64,000 nt of DNA from Polytrichum commune (lineage: Eukaryota; Streptophyta; Polytrichopsida; Polytrichales; Polytrichaceae). Each line of letters opens with the position of its first letter. Position 1 is the first letter of the stretch. Shown here piece by piece: positions 36,560 through 47,880 of the stretch. The position numbers and the translations under genes are program-made. The notes under the pieces were generated by a model that was not told the origin of the DNA, made no database searches, and worked only from the letters and a program-made list of their open reading frames with translations. Location of the stretch: the NCBI GenBank assembly GCA_950295325.1, contig OX485803.1, forward strand, positions 72,803,554-72,867,553. Direction: 5' to 3'.

Positions 36560-37362
36560 TGTAATGTAACTAGAATTATTAAGGAATATTCTAACTACAT
36601 GTGCCAGTGTGTAAGCAGAAAAAGATGAGAGCTAGACAACTCTCGGTTGAGGATGAATGGAAAGGAGTAAGACAACTCCAGATTGACAACATGTGCACTG
36701 GAGTTAGACAGCTCCGCATTTAGTGCATTGGAACTAGACCATTCCAAGTGAGAACAAGTGCACATGAGTTAGACAACTCTCGATGAGGTGCACAGGAGTT
36801 AGACCACTCCATGGATAAAGCTAGTTGGAATTAGACAGTTCCAACTAGAAGATTGACTAGTTGGAATTAGACAATTCCAACTAAGAGAAAGGTTGGATGA
36901 ACCAAGTTGGAATTAGACAGTTCCAACTGGAATGAAGGATGAATGTATTTAGTTGGAATTAGACAGTTCCAACTAGAAAGAAGAATGGATGAATCCAATT
37001 GGAATTAGACAGTTCCAATTGGAAGAATGGAATTGAGACAAGAGATGAAAGAAGGTTCTAGAAGAACCATAGATAGAAGATTCATAGTAGAACTATGAGA
37101 TAGAGCTATGAATAGAATACTTTTACTATATATAAATATAGAAAGTAAAAGTAGTGCTTCGGCATAAAAGGAAGCTCGGGGGAGGAGAGAGGATCTTTTT
37201 TGTCTCTCTCCTATGGTCGGGTGGTAGAGCTTCGTTGACCAAACTTTATTTGGTTGCGGTTTGTACTTAGAGGAAGAAATAAAATTGGTGTTGGTTTCAA
37301 TTCTTTACTTTGAGATTTTGTGGTCAAGACACAAATTGCCAACCGGTGAGAGGTTCGTAATA
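36560..37362 (+). repeat. 5' LTR of the Ty3 element
   Basis: Starts TGTAATG and ends CGTAATA when the AATAG duplication is used to set the edges. The end TA instead of CA is unusual. A TATA box TATATATAAATA lies at 37127-37138. The U3 region upstream of it is packed with eleven short inverted-repeat units (36627-37023), then GGTTCT-AGA-AGAACC (37054-37068) and TCATAG-TAGAA-CTATGA (37082-37098). Confidence 0.93.
36627..37023 (+). promoter_or_regulatory. Array of 11 palindrome/hairpin units in U3
   Basis: Units at about 36627, 36664, 36700, 36728, 36766, 36795, 36821, 36858, 36905, 36950 and 36995, spaced 26-47 bp. Each has complementary arms around an 8-nt core of the form yTAGACmr (ten of eleven contain TAGAC; the second has AAGAC). 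Arms differ between units but stay paired: GAGAG/CTCTC, GGAG/CTCC, TTGGAA/TTCCAA, CTAGTTGGAA/TTCCAACTAG, TCCAATTGGAA/TTCCAATTGGA. All cores point the same way. The same array occurs in the 3' LTR at 41929-42325. They could be binding sites for a dimeric factor or RNA hairpins; the function is unknown. Confidence 0.8.
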
Positions 37363-37389
37363 AATTGGTATCAGAGCAGGTTGGATGCC

Positions 37390-40300
37390 ATGGAGAGTTT
37401 GGAAGAAAGAGTTACGAGAGCGGTGTTGATAGCATTGAGAGAAAATCAAGGTGTTCCATTACAAGAGGTCCCACCTCTTCCTAGGGATCCTCCTCCCAAT
37501 ACTCCACCTCCTCCAAGAGAGGATCATGTAGCTACACCACTTGTCTCGAGGGAGGAGGAGTCTAGTTCAACATCATCTCCAAGGAGGCTATCTCATGGAG
37601 ATGTGGATATTTTGAAAGATGTAAAAAAATATCCAATTAAGCCGAGTTTTGGAGGCCGAAACTGCAAACCAGAAGAAGTCATGTCGTTCATTTCAATAGT
37701 GGAGGATTTCTTTCCTTCAAAATACACAGATGCAGATAAAATCAAAGTCACAGTAATTTTCCTCAAGGACAAGGCACGGGTTTGGTTTGACACACTGAAG
37801 AGGGACCGAGAGAATAGGGGACTGGGACCTATTGCAGAGTGGAACACGTTCAAAGAACTTTTTCTTCATCAATTTCTCCCTGGCAATTACGGGGAAGACA
37901 TGCGCCAAAAGCTATACGACTTGAAACAGGGAAATCTTTCTGTAACCCAGTTCAAGTTAGAATTCGATGAACACATTGTTTACTTTCCCAATTGGGGTGA
38001 GAGTGATAGAATTGAATTCTTCGTCCGCAACTTAAAGGATTCAATAAGGTACAAAGTTAGTGCTCATAACCCACGGACTTTAGATGAAGCTTATGGGTTG
38101 GCTATGAACTTTGAGAGAGAAGTCAATAGCAGGATGGAGAGGACAAAAGGTCAATTGGGAAAAAGAACTTCAGAATTTAAATACCCTGCCAATCAAAGCT
38201 CCAAGTTTGCGAAATTTTCCAAGAGTTCTAAACCATCTCAATTTTCAAAGTTCAACCAAGGAAACAAGACGTTGATGCTGAGCAAGGAAGAGCAAGAGGA
38301 GCACGTCAAGAAGGGTTTATGCTTCAGATGTCACAAGCCTGGGCACCGGAGTTTTGAATGCCCAACAGTCAAGAGGAAGATAGCAGCAATCGAAGTAGAA
38401 CACGAAGACGGTGATGAGTCAGATGGTGAGCCAACCAAGGAAGGAGTTCCGAGCATCTCAACAGCAGTCATGAACATGGAGGTGGAACAAGAGCCAACAG
38501 TGCTACAAATCAAGGGATTTCTAAATTCTACCTTTTCTTCGATGATCTTGATTGACTCTGGCAGCACTCATAACATGATGTCAGTTTCATTTGCTCATAA
38601 GTTAGGACTTCCCTTAATTCCTATCAAACCATGTTCAGTATGGTTGCCGAACAATCAACCAAGTTTTATTACTCACCGCGTGTTGAGAGTGCCTGTAAAC
38701 ATCCAAGGAGTGGACACTGAAGCGGATTTTGAGGTTTGGGATGGAGCGCGATATGAGGTGATACTAGGGATGGCGTGGCTTAAAGAAGTCGATGCATGGA
38801 TCGCATGCAAAGAAGGAGAAGTGCACGGGAAGCTTCTGAACGGTAAATCTTTTTCTATCAAAGGTAAGAGATCTTTGCCGAACACTCCTACTCTTTCACA
38901 TCTACAAATGAAAAGATGTGGTAGAAAAGGTCATCAAGTATTTTTGATACATATAAGCAAAGTTGAGAATGAATCTAAAGATGACGCTTTGAGTAATAAC
39001 GGAGTGAAGATATTCTTGGATGATTTTAAAGATTTGTTTCCTGAAGAGTTAAATGAGCTACCACCTACTAGAGAGGTTGATCATGCTATTGACCTCGTTG
39101 CCAATGCTGCTCCTGTGGCTAAGGCACCATATCGTCATTCTTTAGCTCAAAATGTTGAGCTTGAAAATCAATTAAAGGATTTGTTAAACAAAGGATATAT
39201 TAGGCCAAGTAAATCACCTTGGGGAGCTCCTGTTCTTTTTACTAAGAAGAAGGATGGATCTTTAAGATTGTGTGTAGATTATCGGGGTCTCAACAAACTA
39301 ACTATAAAGAACAAGTTTCCTTTGCCCCGCGTTGATGATATTTTTGATCATCTATATGGATCAAAAATATTTTCCAAAATAGATTTGAGAAGTGGATATC
39401 ACCAAATTCGAATAAAAGAATCTGATATTGCGAAAACTGGATTTAGGTCATGTTTGGGTCATTACGAGTATGTGGTAATGCCTTTTGGTCTTACAAATGC
39501 TCCTGCTACATTTATGACTTTAATGAATTCAATATTTCGTGATTATTTGGGTAAGTTTGTACTTGTGTTTATTGATGATATCCTTATATATTCTAAAAGT
39601 GAGGAAGAACACAAACAACACCTTAAACAAGTTTTTGAAATTTTGAGAGAACATAAGTTATACGCTAAACTAAGTAAATGTGTTTTCTTTACTTCGCGTG
39701 TTGAGTTTCTGGGTCACGTTATCTCTGATGAGGGAGTCTCCGTTGACCCTAGAAAGGTTACGGCCGTTGCTGAGTGGCCAATACCAAAAGATAAGACTGA
39801 GGTTAGAAGTTTTTTAGGTCTTGCAAGCTATTATAGAAGATTTGTAAAAGGATTTTCTAAAATAGCTGCGCCTATGACCAACTTGCTAAAAGGCAAAAGT
39901 AATGCGATAGATTGGACCCCGGAATGTGATTCAAGTTTTCAGACTTTAAAATCATTGTTAACCCAAACTCCTGTTTTAACTATTATGGATCCTTTGAAAG
40001 GAAACATAATACTATGTACCGACGCTAGCGATTTAGCTATTGGTGCAGTTTTGATGCAAGATAAGAAAATAATTGCTTACGAATCTCGTAAATTGAATTC
40101 TGCTGAGTTGAATTATCCGGTACATGAAAAGGAATTACTAGCAGTAATCCATTCGCTAAAGGTTTGGAGACATTACTTATTAGGGGTAAGGTTTAAGATT
40201 CAAACAGACCATGAGTCTTTAAAATATTTGTCAACTCAACCTCATTTGAGTAGAAGACAATGTAGATGGATGGAATTTTTACAAGAATTTGATTTTGACA

Positions 40301-41847
40301 TAGAGTATATTAAAGGAAAAGAAAATGTGGTTGCTGACGCTTTGTCTAGAAGACCGTTAGCAAATGCCATCTCATGCATTAGAAATCCTTTAATGGATGA
40401 AATTAAAGGACATTATGCTACTGATGATTTCTTTAATCTTTCATTTGAAAGTTTGTCTAAGGAAGCTAGAACCGCAGATGAAATTGAAAAATTTAAATGT
40501 TTTGAAGTGAAAGATGAAATTTTATATTATAATGGTAAAGTTTGTGTTCCCAAGTTTGGAGAACACAGACTCAACATTATAAATAACCTTCATGACATTC
40601 CAATAGCAGGTCATCCAGGGTTTCAAAAGACTTACATGGCGGTTAAGCGTCATTACTATTGGCCAGGAATGAAAAAAGATATTAAAGAATATGTTGAGAG
40701 ATGTTTAAAATGTCAAGTCACTAAAACAGAACAAGTGAAGGACCCTGGATTGCTCCAACCACTTGGTGTGCCTAACTTAAAGTTTGAATCAGTCAGTATG
40801 GATTTCATTGTAGGATTGCCAAAGACTCAAAGAAATTTTGATAGTATCATGGTAGTTGTGGATAGGTTGACAAAGATTGCTCATTTTATTCCCACAGTTA
40901 CTACTGTTACTGCTTATGGAGTTGCTGAACTATTCATGAGAGAAATTTTTAAGCATCATGGAATTCCACGAGAAATTATAAGTGATAGAGATCGTAAGTT
41001 TGTGAGTGAGTTTTGGATTACTCTATTTAAATTGTGTGGAACTAAGATTAAGTTAAGCAGTGCATATCATCCTGAGACGGATGGACAAACTGAACGGACA
41101 AACAGAACTCTTGAGGATATGTTAAGGATGTATGTTGGTCAGAGACAACAATCATGGGATAAGTGGTTGCATATGATTGAATTTGCTTATAATGATCATA
41201 TTCATAGTAGTATTGGGGTAAGTCCATTTTATGTTCTATATGGTCAGGAATGTAGAACCCCAATTACACTTTCTACTCCTAATACGAGATTTGAAAGCAT
41301 TAATGCTATGATTAGGGAGATGAATGAAATTAGAGAAACGGCAAAGTTGGCTATGAAAAGTGCTCAGGATAGAGCTAAGCATTATGCTGATAACAAAAGA
41401 ATTTTTCGTGAATTTGAAGTTGGTGATAAGGTATTTTTAAAGGTAGCACCTAATCGATCTGGACTTAAGCTTGGCAAGTCAAGAAAGTTATCACCTAGAT
41501 TTTGTGGTCCATTTGAAATTTTGAAACGGATAGGCAAAGTAGCTTATGAGTTAAAATTACCAGAGGATTGGAAGATCCATAATGTTTTTCATGTGGGTTT
41601 ATTAAGAAAATATGTGTCTGATCCTAACCATATTTTGCCTGACCTTCCCAAAGTTGCTCCAGAGGGAGAACTTCTTGCAGAACCTGAGAAGATTTTGAAA
41701 ATAGAAAATCAATATCTAAGGAATAAGACTTTCCGTAGATTTTATGTGAAGTGGAAAGATTATCCTGAAGAAGAAGCTTCTTGGGAAAGAGAAGTTGATT
41801 TCAGAAAGGACTATCCTAATTTTGTCATTGAGGACAATGACTTTTAA
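37390..41847 (+). CDS. Gag-Pol polyprotein of the Ty3 chromodomain element
   Basis: Single 1485-residue frame. I start at the ATG at 37390, 12 nt after the primer-binding site; the frame stays open upstream into the LTR but without another ATG. Domains in order: gag; CCHC zinc knuckle [14 protein letters not shown] (about residue 311); aspartic protease DSGST (389); reverse transcriptase with [13 protein letters not shown] and the catalytic FIDD (728-731, standing for YxDD); RNase H with TDASD (878); integrase with an HHCC finger (from about 1068) and D1138, D1199, E1235; a C-terminal chromodomain [18 protein letters not shown] (about 1431-1480). Gag and pol are fused with no frameshift or stop, as in plant chromoviruses. 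The chromodomain may target integration to marked chromatin (known for the family, not shown here). Confidence 0.96.
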   Translation: MESLEERVTRAVLIALRENQGVPLQEVPPLPRDPPPNTPPPPREDHVATPLVSREEESSSTSSPRRLSHGDVDILKDVKKYPIKPSFGGRNCKPEEVMSFISIVEDFFPSKYTDADKIKVTVIFLKDKARVWFDTLKRDRENRGLGPIAEWNTFKELFLHQFLPGNYGEDMRQKLYDLKQGNLSVTQFKLEFDEHIVYFPNWGESDRIEFFVRNLKDSIRYKVSAHNPRTLDEAYGLAMNFEREVNSRMERTKGQLGKRTSEFKYPANQSSKFAKFSKSSKPSQFSKFNQGNKTLMLSKEEQEEHVKKGLCFRCHKPGHRSFECPTVKRKIAAIEVEHEDGDESDGEPTKEGVPSISTAVMNMEVEQEPTVLQIKGFLNSTFSSMILIDSGSTHNMMSVSFAHKLGLPLIPIKPCSVWLPNNQPSFITHRVLRVPVNIQGVDTEADFEVWDGARYEVILGMAWLKEVDAWIACKEGEVHGKLLNGKSFSIKGKRSLPNTPTLSHLQMKRCGRKGHQVFLIHISKVENESKDDALSNNGVKIFLDDFKDLFPEELNELPPTREVDHAIDLVANAAPVAKAPYRHSLAQNVELENQLKDLLNKGYIRPSKSPWGAPVLFTKKKDGSLRLCVDYRGLNKLTIKNKFPLPRVDDIFDHLYGSKIFSKIDLRSGYHQIRIKESDIAKTGFRSCLGHYEYVVMPFGLTNAPATFMTLMNSIFRDYLGKFVLVFIDDILIYSKSEEEHKQHLKQVFEILREHKLYAKLSKCVFFTSRVEFLGHVISDEGVSVDPRKVTAVAEWPIPKDKTEVRSFLGLASYYRRFVKGFSKIAAPMTNLLKGKSNAIDWTPECDSSFQTLKSLLTQTPVLTIMDPLKGNIILCTDASDLAIGAVLMQDKKIIAYESRKLNSAELNYPVHEKELLAVIHSLKVWRHYLLGVRFKIQTDHESLKYLSTQPHLSRRQCRWMEFLQEFDFDIEYIKGKENVVADALSRRPLANAISCIRNPLMDEIKGHYATDDFFNLSFESLSKEARTADEIEKFKCFEVKDEILYYNGKVCVPKFGEHRLNIINNLHDIPIAGHPGFQKTYMAVKRHYYWPGMKKDIKEYVERCLKCQVTKTEQVKDPGLLQPLGVPNLKFESVSMDFIVGLPKTQRNFDSIMVVVDRLTKIAHFIPTVTTVTAYGVAELFMREIFKHHGIPREIISDRDRKFVSEFWITLFKLCGTKIKLSSAYHPETDGQTERTNRTLEDMLRMYVGQRQQSWDKWLHMIEFAYNDHIHSSIGVSPFYVLYGQECRTPITLSTPNTRFESINAMIREMNEIRETAKLAMKSAQDRAKHYADNKRIFREFEVGDKVFLKVAPNRSGLKLGKSRKLSPRFCGPFEILKRIGKVAYELKLPEDWKIHNVFHVGLLRKYVSDPNHILPDLPKVAPEGELLAEPEKILKIENQYLRNKTFRRFYVKWKDYPEEEASWEREVDFRKDYPNFVIEDNDF

Positions 41848-41861
41848 TGGAAGGGGGAGAT

Positions 41862-42664
41862 TGTAATGTAACTAGAATTATTAAGGAATATTCTAACTAC
41901 ATGTGCCAGTGTGTAAGCAGAAAAAGATGAGAGCTAGACAACTCTCGGTTGAGGATGAATGGAAAGGAGTAAGACAACTCCAGATTGACAACATGTGCAC
42001 TGGAGTTAGACAGCTCCGCATTTAGTGCATTGGAACTAGACCATTCCAAGTGAGAACAAGTGCACATGAGTTAGACAACTCTCGATGAGGTGCACAGGAG
42101 TTAGACCACTCCATGGATAAAGCTAGTTGGAATTAGACAGTTCCAACTAGAAGATTGACTAGTTGGAATTAGACAATTCCAACTAAGAGAAAGGTTGGAT
42201 GAACCAAGTTGGAATTAGACAGTTCCAACTGGAATGAAGGATGAATGTATTTAGTTGGAATTAGACAGTTCCAACTAGAAAGAAGAATGGATGAATCCAA
42301 TTGGAATTAGACAGTTCCAATTGGAAGAATGGAATTGAGACAAGAGATGAAAGAAGGTTCTAGAAGAACCATAGATAGAAGATTCATAGTAGAACTATGA
42401 GATAGAGCTATGAATAGAATACTTTTACTATATATAAATATAGAAAGTAAAAGTAGTGCTTCGGCATAAAAGGAAGCTCGGGGGAGGAGAGAGGATCTTT
42501 TTTGTCTCTCTCCTATGGTCGGGTGGTAGAGCTTCGTTGACCAAACTTTATTTGGTTGCGGTTTGTACTTAGAGGAAGAAATAAAATTGGTGTTGGTTTC
42601 AATTCTTTACTTTGAGATTTTGTGGTCAAGACACAAATTGCCAACCGGTGAGAGGTTCGTAATA
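41862..42664 (+). repeat. 3' LTR of the Ty3 element
   Basis: 803 bp, no difference from the 5' LTR found by eye. It is directly preceded by the polypurine tract and followed by the AATAG duplication. It carries the same eleven-unit palindrome array, which in this LTR would be transcribed near the 3' end of the element RNA. Confidence 0.93.
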
Positions 42665-42669
42665 AATAG

Positions 42670-45600
42670 CCTTTGCAAACACAAGATACAAACTATTCAC
42701 TAGCTCACTCACTAGCATTCTTTTTGCATATGGAGAAAGACATCAAATCTGACATGACAACCAAGAAGGATTTAGAGCTAAAAAATGTACATCAAGACAG
42801 TTATAAACCATCGTCTCGTCACTAGAAGATGCCAAATTCACGAACCAAGACATCTACATGTTATACATAAACTTCAAAAATACCTTCAGCTCAATCGACC
42901 ATGCCAAACTCCTTGCTCTCATGAAAGATCTTAGATATCTGCAAGACGTTGTAATTTTGGTAGGAGAAATCTACTCGCAATCCACCACAACATTCACTAG
43001 GGAACACTTTGGCAAAACACAACCAATTCCCCATACAACGAGGAACCACACAAGGAGACATATTGAGCCCACATCTCTTTATTATTTTCCTCATACCACT
43101 CCTAAGATGGCTACAAAAAATAATTAATGGATACTCCTTTAAAACTTCCAACACAAAAATAAGCTATGCAACTTGCATAGACAATCTAGCTATTCTAGCT
43201 ACCAAAATGGCATCTCTACAACTAGAACTTAACAAACTCGACAAATTTTGTGAGTGGGTAGGGATGGATCTAGGCATCCCCAAATGCGCGGTCACCGGAT
43301 GCCCCAACAAATCAATACCAAACCCACAAGCCTTCAAAACACCAATACAAAACACAAATATAAACTTTAGAAACCAACCAATACCCATACTCAACCAACA
43401 CGAGCCATATATCTACCTTGGAATCAACCTAATGCCCTCACTACAATGGAAGACACAAACCCACACCACCGTGGCCAAACTAAAAAATAATGTACACTCC
43501 TAGTTATATGCCCAACTACCATGAAACAAAAAATAAGAATGATCGATACAATTATATGAGTTGGCATTGCCTATAGTTTCTACGTTGTCCCATACTCACT
43601 CCTGGCCATTGAAAAACTTGACAAAAAATAAATTGCCCTACACAAATCCACATGCAGCCTACCAAAATGTTTGTCAAACATCGTCACACAACTGGCATAT
43701 GACATGTTCGGCATAAAAGCATTCTCACTAAAAAAATGTGTACATTGGGGCCATTTATGGTTAGGGTACTACTTTTGGCCGTCTAACGGAAAACGGACTT
43801 TTTTGGATAACTTCACATGCTTGGTATGCTTAGATTTGTATTGTGAAGCATATTTTGGATCATACCTACATTTCATACTCCATATCGAGTACACTGACAA
43901 AGTTAATTTAGAAGGAATAGGGTCATCTAAGATATCCTTTTGATTCCTTAAAGAACATTCAGGAGTGTTGTCTTAATTGTTCACCTTCGGATCAAGGAAT
44001 GAAAAGGACAACAATAATCAATTAAAACGATCCCAAATTTTTTCCTCACACTCATCGTTCAAGTGTGTACCAATAGAACCAAATATGTATTGAATAGCAA
44101 TTGCCCAACTTTACATGTGGCACCAAACATGTCCAAATATACATATACTCATGGCCACACGTAAAAGGAACGTCTAGTATTAGAATTGGACAAAAAAAAT
44201 TATATGAATGGACACATAACACTTTTACCAAGGTACCAAGATACATAACATGAAATAATTGACCACCAATGCACACCTAAATAGCAAAAAAATGCCACTG
44301 ATGTGGCCTAGGGTTTAGGGTTTAGGGTGATTATTAAATAATAATAAAAATCTTTCTTGATAAATCTTATAAACTATCTACTTATTTATGTAAAATTTAT
44401 TGATCAAATAATAGTAAATCATGATAAAAACCAAGATCAATGCGACAAAGTCCTTAAGACCTTTGTCTCGAAAGTAGTACCCTGATCGTGAATGGCCCCC
44501 ATTACATGTATTGGGAAACAACTCATTAATGCCCTCGATGATAAAGGAAGACTTGGAAAGATATACAAAGGATTAATACAACATATACTTGCGAAGCATG
44601 GCGGGGCATGATACCTAACACGTATCTCACATCATGATTGTACACGCTCACCAATCACAATAACCCTATTTCTACTCAAAGTAACAAGTGGAACCCACCT
44701 CATAAGCACACTTGAATCATTCCCCCTCGCCCCTACACCACTAGAAACACAATGGATGATACAAGCAAGAAATATACCAATATTAACCTCAACACTATCA
44801 TTAGAATATCTACACAAACCAATATTACATAATATATTTGAACTAAAATAAATAACACACCCCAATATAATACTCTTAATGAGCAACGTTGAATTCAAAC
44901 ATGACTACAACACACCAACAAAAATAGAAAAAATTGCATTAGACTACGCGTGAACACTCTTTTGTGAACCCTCATGCCACAACCGTTGTACAAGCCAATG
45001 CCTAACACACACGGCACCAAACACACCCTGAAAAATCAATATAAAGTACTAAACCATAACATTCACATAAGACCACAAGAACAACCCACCTACCCCCCAC
45101 CTCTGCCACCATTAGAACATCCCAACCCCCCCCCCCCTTACATCCTCAAAGACCCAACACACTCCCCAATACACAACATATTAAACGACCGCCCCGGCAC
45201 ATACAAAGACAAATACAAAATCATGAAAGTGTATACGTCTTACCTATGCCAATGGACATTCCCAAATGAAGCAATTTACAATAAATGCCTACCCCAAAGA
45301 TGTTTGTTTCCTTGGAATGACAAGAACACCAAAAACCATAACATATCACTCCTCACGCAATACTACACCCGAAAACAACACCAACATTTTACTAACATAC
45401 TAAACACAAATTTCCATCAAGATCAAATAAAAGACACCATATACATTACCCCACCACAAACCATACCCTCGTGCCATATTCACATGAATGAATGCAACCC
45501 AAAAGATGACATCACATGCATACAAAGTACCATCCAAACCCAACACGATACCGCACACATCTATGACAACATTGGCCAATATATGATCATCATCCTGAAC

Positions 45601-46430
45601 CAATACTAAAATGGCTATGGGATCAATACCGCTTAGCACTAAAGATACCACATAACCTTGAGCCCCCTATCCAGCCATTCAAAATAGAAGTGGTATGGCT
45701 ATATCAAAGATATAAATATAAAACTCGCAAAAACCCCTAAAATTCTCGCAATACACGCTCGCAAATGTCATCCTTTACCACCTTACAAGTTCATTCCAAA
45801 TAACACACTCGTGTTTTTCATCACCAGTAACATGCTCTACCACACTCAACAATTCTACTCTGCATTTCCTAAAGATGTAGTATTTGGATTAGTAGGAAAA
45901 ACCTTCCAACACAAATGGCAAGGCAAAGGATACGCACACCCACATACAAAAATTGAAGCCCAACAAGCCCTCCATTGGGCATGCCTTGCAACAAAAAAAA
46001 CTCAAATTATGTCACAATACTAGTAGCAACAGATGAGCATTGGTATAACAACCTTAACCCCCACATTGGACCTTACCCATATTTGCATGTTATCACACAC
46101 TTCGAACCCGACACCATCACCTACAAAGAACCAACAATGCCCCCATAATTACGAATTGAACTTATAACAAAAAGTTACACGATCCATATACTATGCGTAC
46201 ACCACGAAAACACACCCATTGCATCAGAGGAATATACCCAACAAATGAACGGCATCGCCAACACTCTACATATCCCCTCAATGTTCAACCAAGTTGCACC
46301 ACCCACACCAATCGCCACCCTGGTGAACCACAATACAAAATGGGTTAAACTCCCTCCCCCCCTCCCCCCTCCCCCCAATCACTCAAACCCCAAATACCCA
46401 CTGATTATCAACCCATAACGATGCCTACCC
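42670..46430 (+). pseudogene. LINE reverse transcriptase, 3' part and linker
   Basis: Continues from the block split by the Ty3 element. MLYINFKNTFSSIDHAKLLA is at 42858, PIQRGTTQGDILSPHLFIIF with the QGDxLSP motif near 43030, and YATCIDNLAILATK near 43160, where the catalytic YADD box is replaced by CIDN. DKFCEWVGMDLGIPKCAVTG and YIYLGINL-type thumb blocks follow. After the 754-bp DNA element it resumes CIGKQLINALDDKGRLGKIY and runs as broken frames, including a 211-codon piece at 44974-45609 (YTSYLCQWTFPNEAIYNKCL). The damaged catalytic box and many stops make it inactive. Confidence 0.75.
43747..44500. mobile_element. 754-bp DNA element with TIRs and telomere-like motif
   Basis: Inverted ends: GGGGCCATTTATGGTTAGGG on the left, and GGGGGCCATTCACGATCAGG read from the right, both followed by GTACTACTTT. 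It is flanked by ATT (43744-43746 and 44501-44503), a 3-bp duplication. Removing it restores LINE codons. No transposase. The interior contains GGGTTTAGGGTTTAGGGT at 44310-44328, about three plant telomere units. The superfamily is uncertain. Confidence 0.75.
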
Positions 46431-47880
46431 CTTAGATATCCGCCACAATTTTGCTACTACATAGATGGATCATTCAAAACACCTAAAAAAACAAGCAGTT
46501 GACACTGGAAACATGAAAAAACGGGATACGATATTTATAACCCTTTCAAAAACCCAAAAATTGCAAAAAAACTACCAAGACTACAAAACATACTACGAGC
46601 AAAAATGATGACCATACATCACAACCTACAACTCCTCACCACAACATACCGTGACGAACCAACCCATATATTCACAAATTGCCTCAATGTCCTATTCCTC
46701 TTAAATACCTAACTCAAACAACCCACCCTACATAATAGCCACCCAAACAAAAACATCCTAGAAGCCATGATTAAAATGTTGATATCCCGCACACAAATCA
46801 CCACACTTCACAAAATAAAAGCCCACCCAAGCATCAGTGGCAATGAATAGGCATACACACTAGCCAAACAAGGACGTGAAATAGATTACATAGACGCCAC
46901 AACACCATATGAACACACACGCCCTACACCATACTACTTCCAAAAATATTGGTGGCACTCCATGCAAGAGACATCAAACAAAAAATCCATTAGGCACCTT
47001 GGAAAACACATCCTCAAACACAACAAAGGACACAACTTAGCAATTATAGCAAGTCAAACACACCAACTACACAAATAGCTCAAGAACAAGGACATTGATA
47101 AAATATTATCAAATGACTTATGGATAGACCCCATCGTCACAAATAAACAAAAAGGGTGCCTAATAAAAATTTGAACTAGAAAATACATGGGTCATGCATG
47201 AAATCAACTTTTCTTTGGTAGAGAAACCTACTTATCGAAAAACATGCCCTATCTGCAACTCATTAGAGGCGGATACATGGTTACACGTACTACTTAAATG
47301 CAAATAGCAACACATCCATGCACTAATAACAAAAAGACATAATAAAGTTGTATGGGAAATACGTAAACTCATTCTATCAACTAAAATATCAAGACACTAT
47401 GCACTTATGAATGCATGATTGCACATTGAACTATCTCAAATAAATACAATACCAACATGGCTATTGCCGTGCACATGTGGTGCCCAAAGATGTCATTGTT
47501 CTGCCATGCTTAAACCTGATATACTATGCGTCGTTGGCCACCCATACAACCATCCTCCACCAAAAACCCCTACACCAGAAGTCACCATACAATTTATAGA
47601 ATTTACATATTGCAATGATAGATTTGCCAAAGAAACCCTCGATAGGAAAACCACAAAATACCAACTGCTCATCAACAACATCATAGCAAGGGGGTGGAAT
47701 GTAGCCCCACTCATGGTATTAGTCGCATGTGCAAGGGCCACGACACACATCCCATCAATGAACAAACTAGTAACAATACTTAAACTCCCTATTATGAAAA
47801 TCAAAAGTATATTCAAACAAATTAACATTATCGCCACACAATATGCACACTCAATACTAGTTCATAAAAGAGGACTAGAG
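46431..47880 (+). pseudogene. LINE RNase H, CCHC finger and C-terminal domain
   Basis: RNase H begins FCYYIDGSFKTPKK (first catalytic D). The next acidic site reads LRAKMMTIHH, where E is expected before M, and the third reads IFTNCLN, where D is expected. Then HKIKAHPSISGNE, stop, AYTLAKQGRE. The zinc finger CPICNSLEADTWLHVLLKC starts at 47244 (C-x2-C, H, C). The last part, open from 47419, is PTWLLPCTCGAQRCHCSAML to YAHSILVHKRGLE and is strongly conserved with LINE copy 2. LINE similarity stops at 47880. Confidence 0.8.

Larger units (their letters stand above)
36560..42664 (+). mobile_element. Ty3-type LTR retrotransposon with chromodomain, apparently intact
   Basis: Complete element: two 803-bp LTRs that I find identical by eye, a primer-binding site TGGTATCAGAGC (37366-37377) matching the initiator tRNA-Met 3' end, one uninterrupted gag-pol frame, a polypurine tract GGAAGGGGGAGA (41849-41860), and a 5-bp target duplication AATAG (36555-36559 and 42665-42669). 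It sits inside the LINE RT. Identical LTRs plus an open gag-pol point to a very recent insertion, possibly a still-active element. Confidence 0.96.
29986..47880 (+). mobile_element. LINE copy 1 (APE endonuclease - RT - RNase H), decayed, with nested insertions
   Basis: Non-LTR retrotransposon read on the plus strand: ORF1 (29986-31605), ORF2 with a 2A-like motif near its start, APE-type endonuclease, reverse transcriptase, RNase H, CCHC finger and a C-terminal domain. It is interrupted by a 2-kb block (32335-34370), a Ty3 element (36560-42664) and a 754-bp DNA element (43747-44500). Reading resumes across each: VLLYKKGNPYCLTNHRPI then AFANTRYKLFTSS across the Ty3; KNVYI then CIGKQLINALDDKGRLGKI across the DNA element. 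The plus strand is C- and A-rich. Many stops and frameshifts mean it is dead. It lacks the normal 3' UTR because its end is fused to a pogo-like transposase. Confidence 0.88.

Noticed and set aside
34371..47880. Treating the many short frames here as separate host genes
   Set aside because: Each contains fragments of LINE endonuclease, RT, RNase H or finger domains in consecutive order and on one strand.
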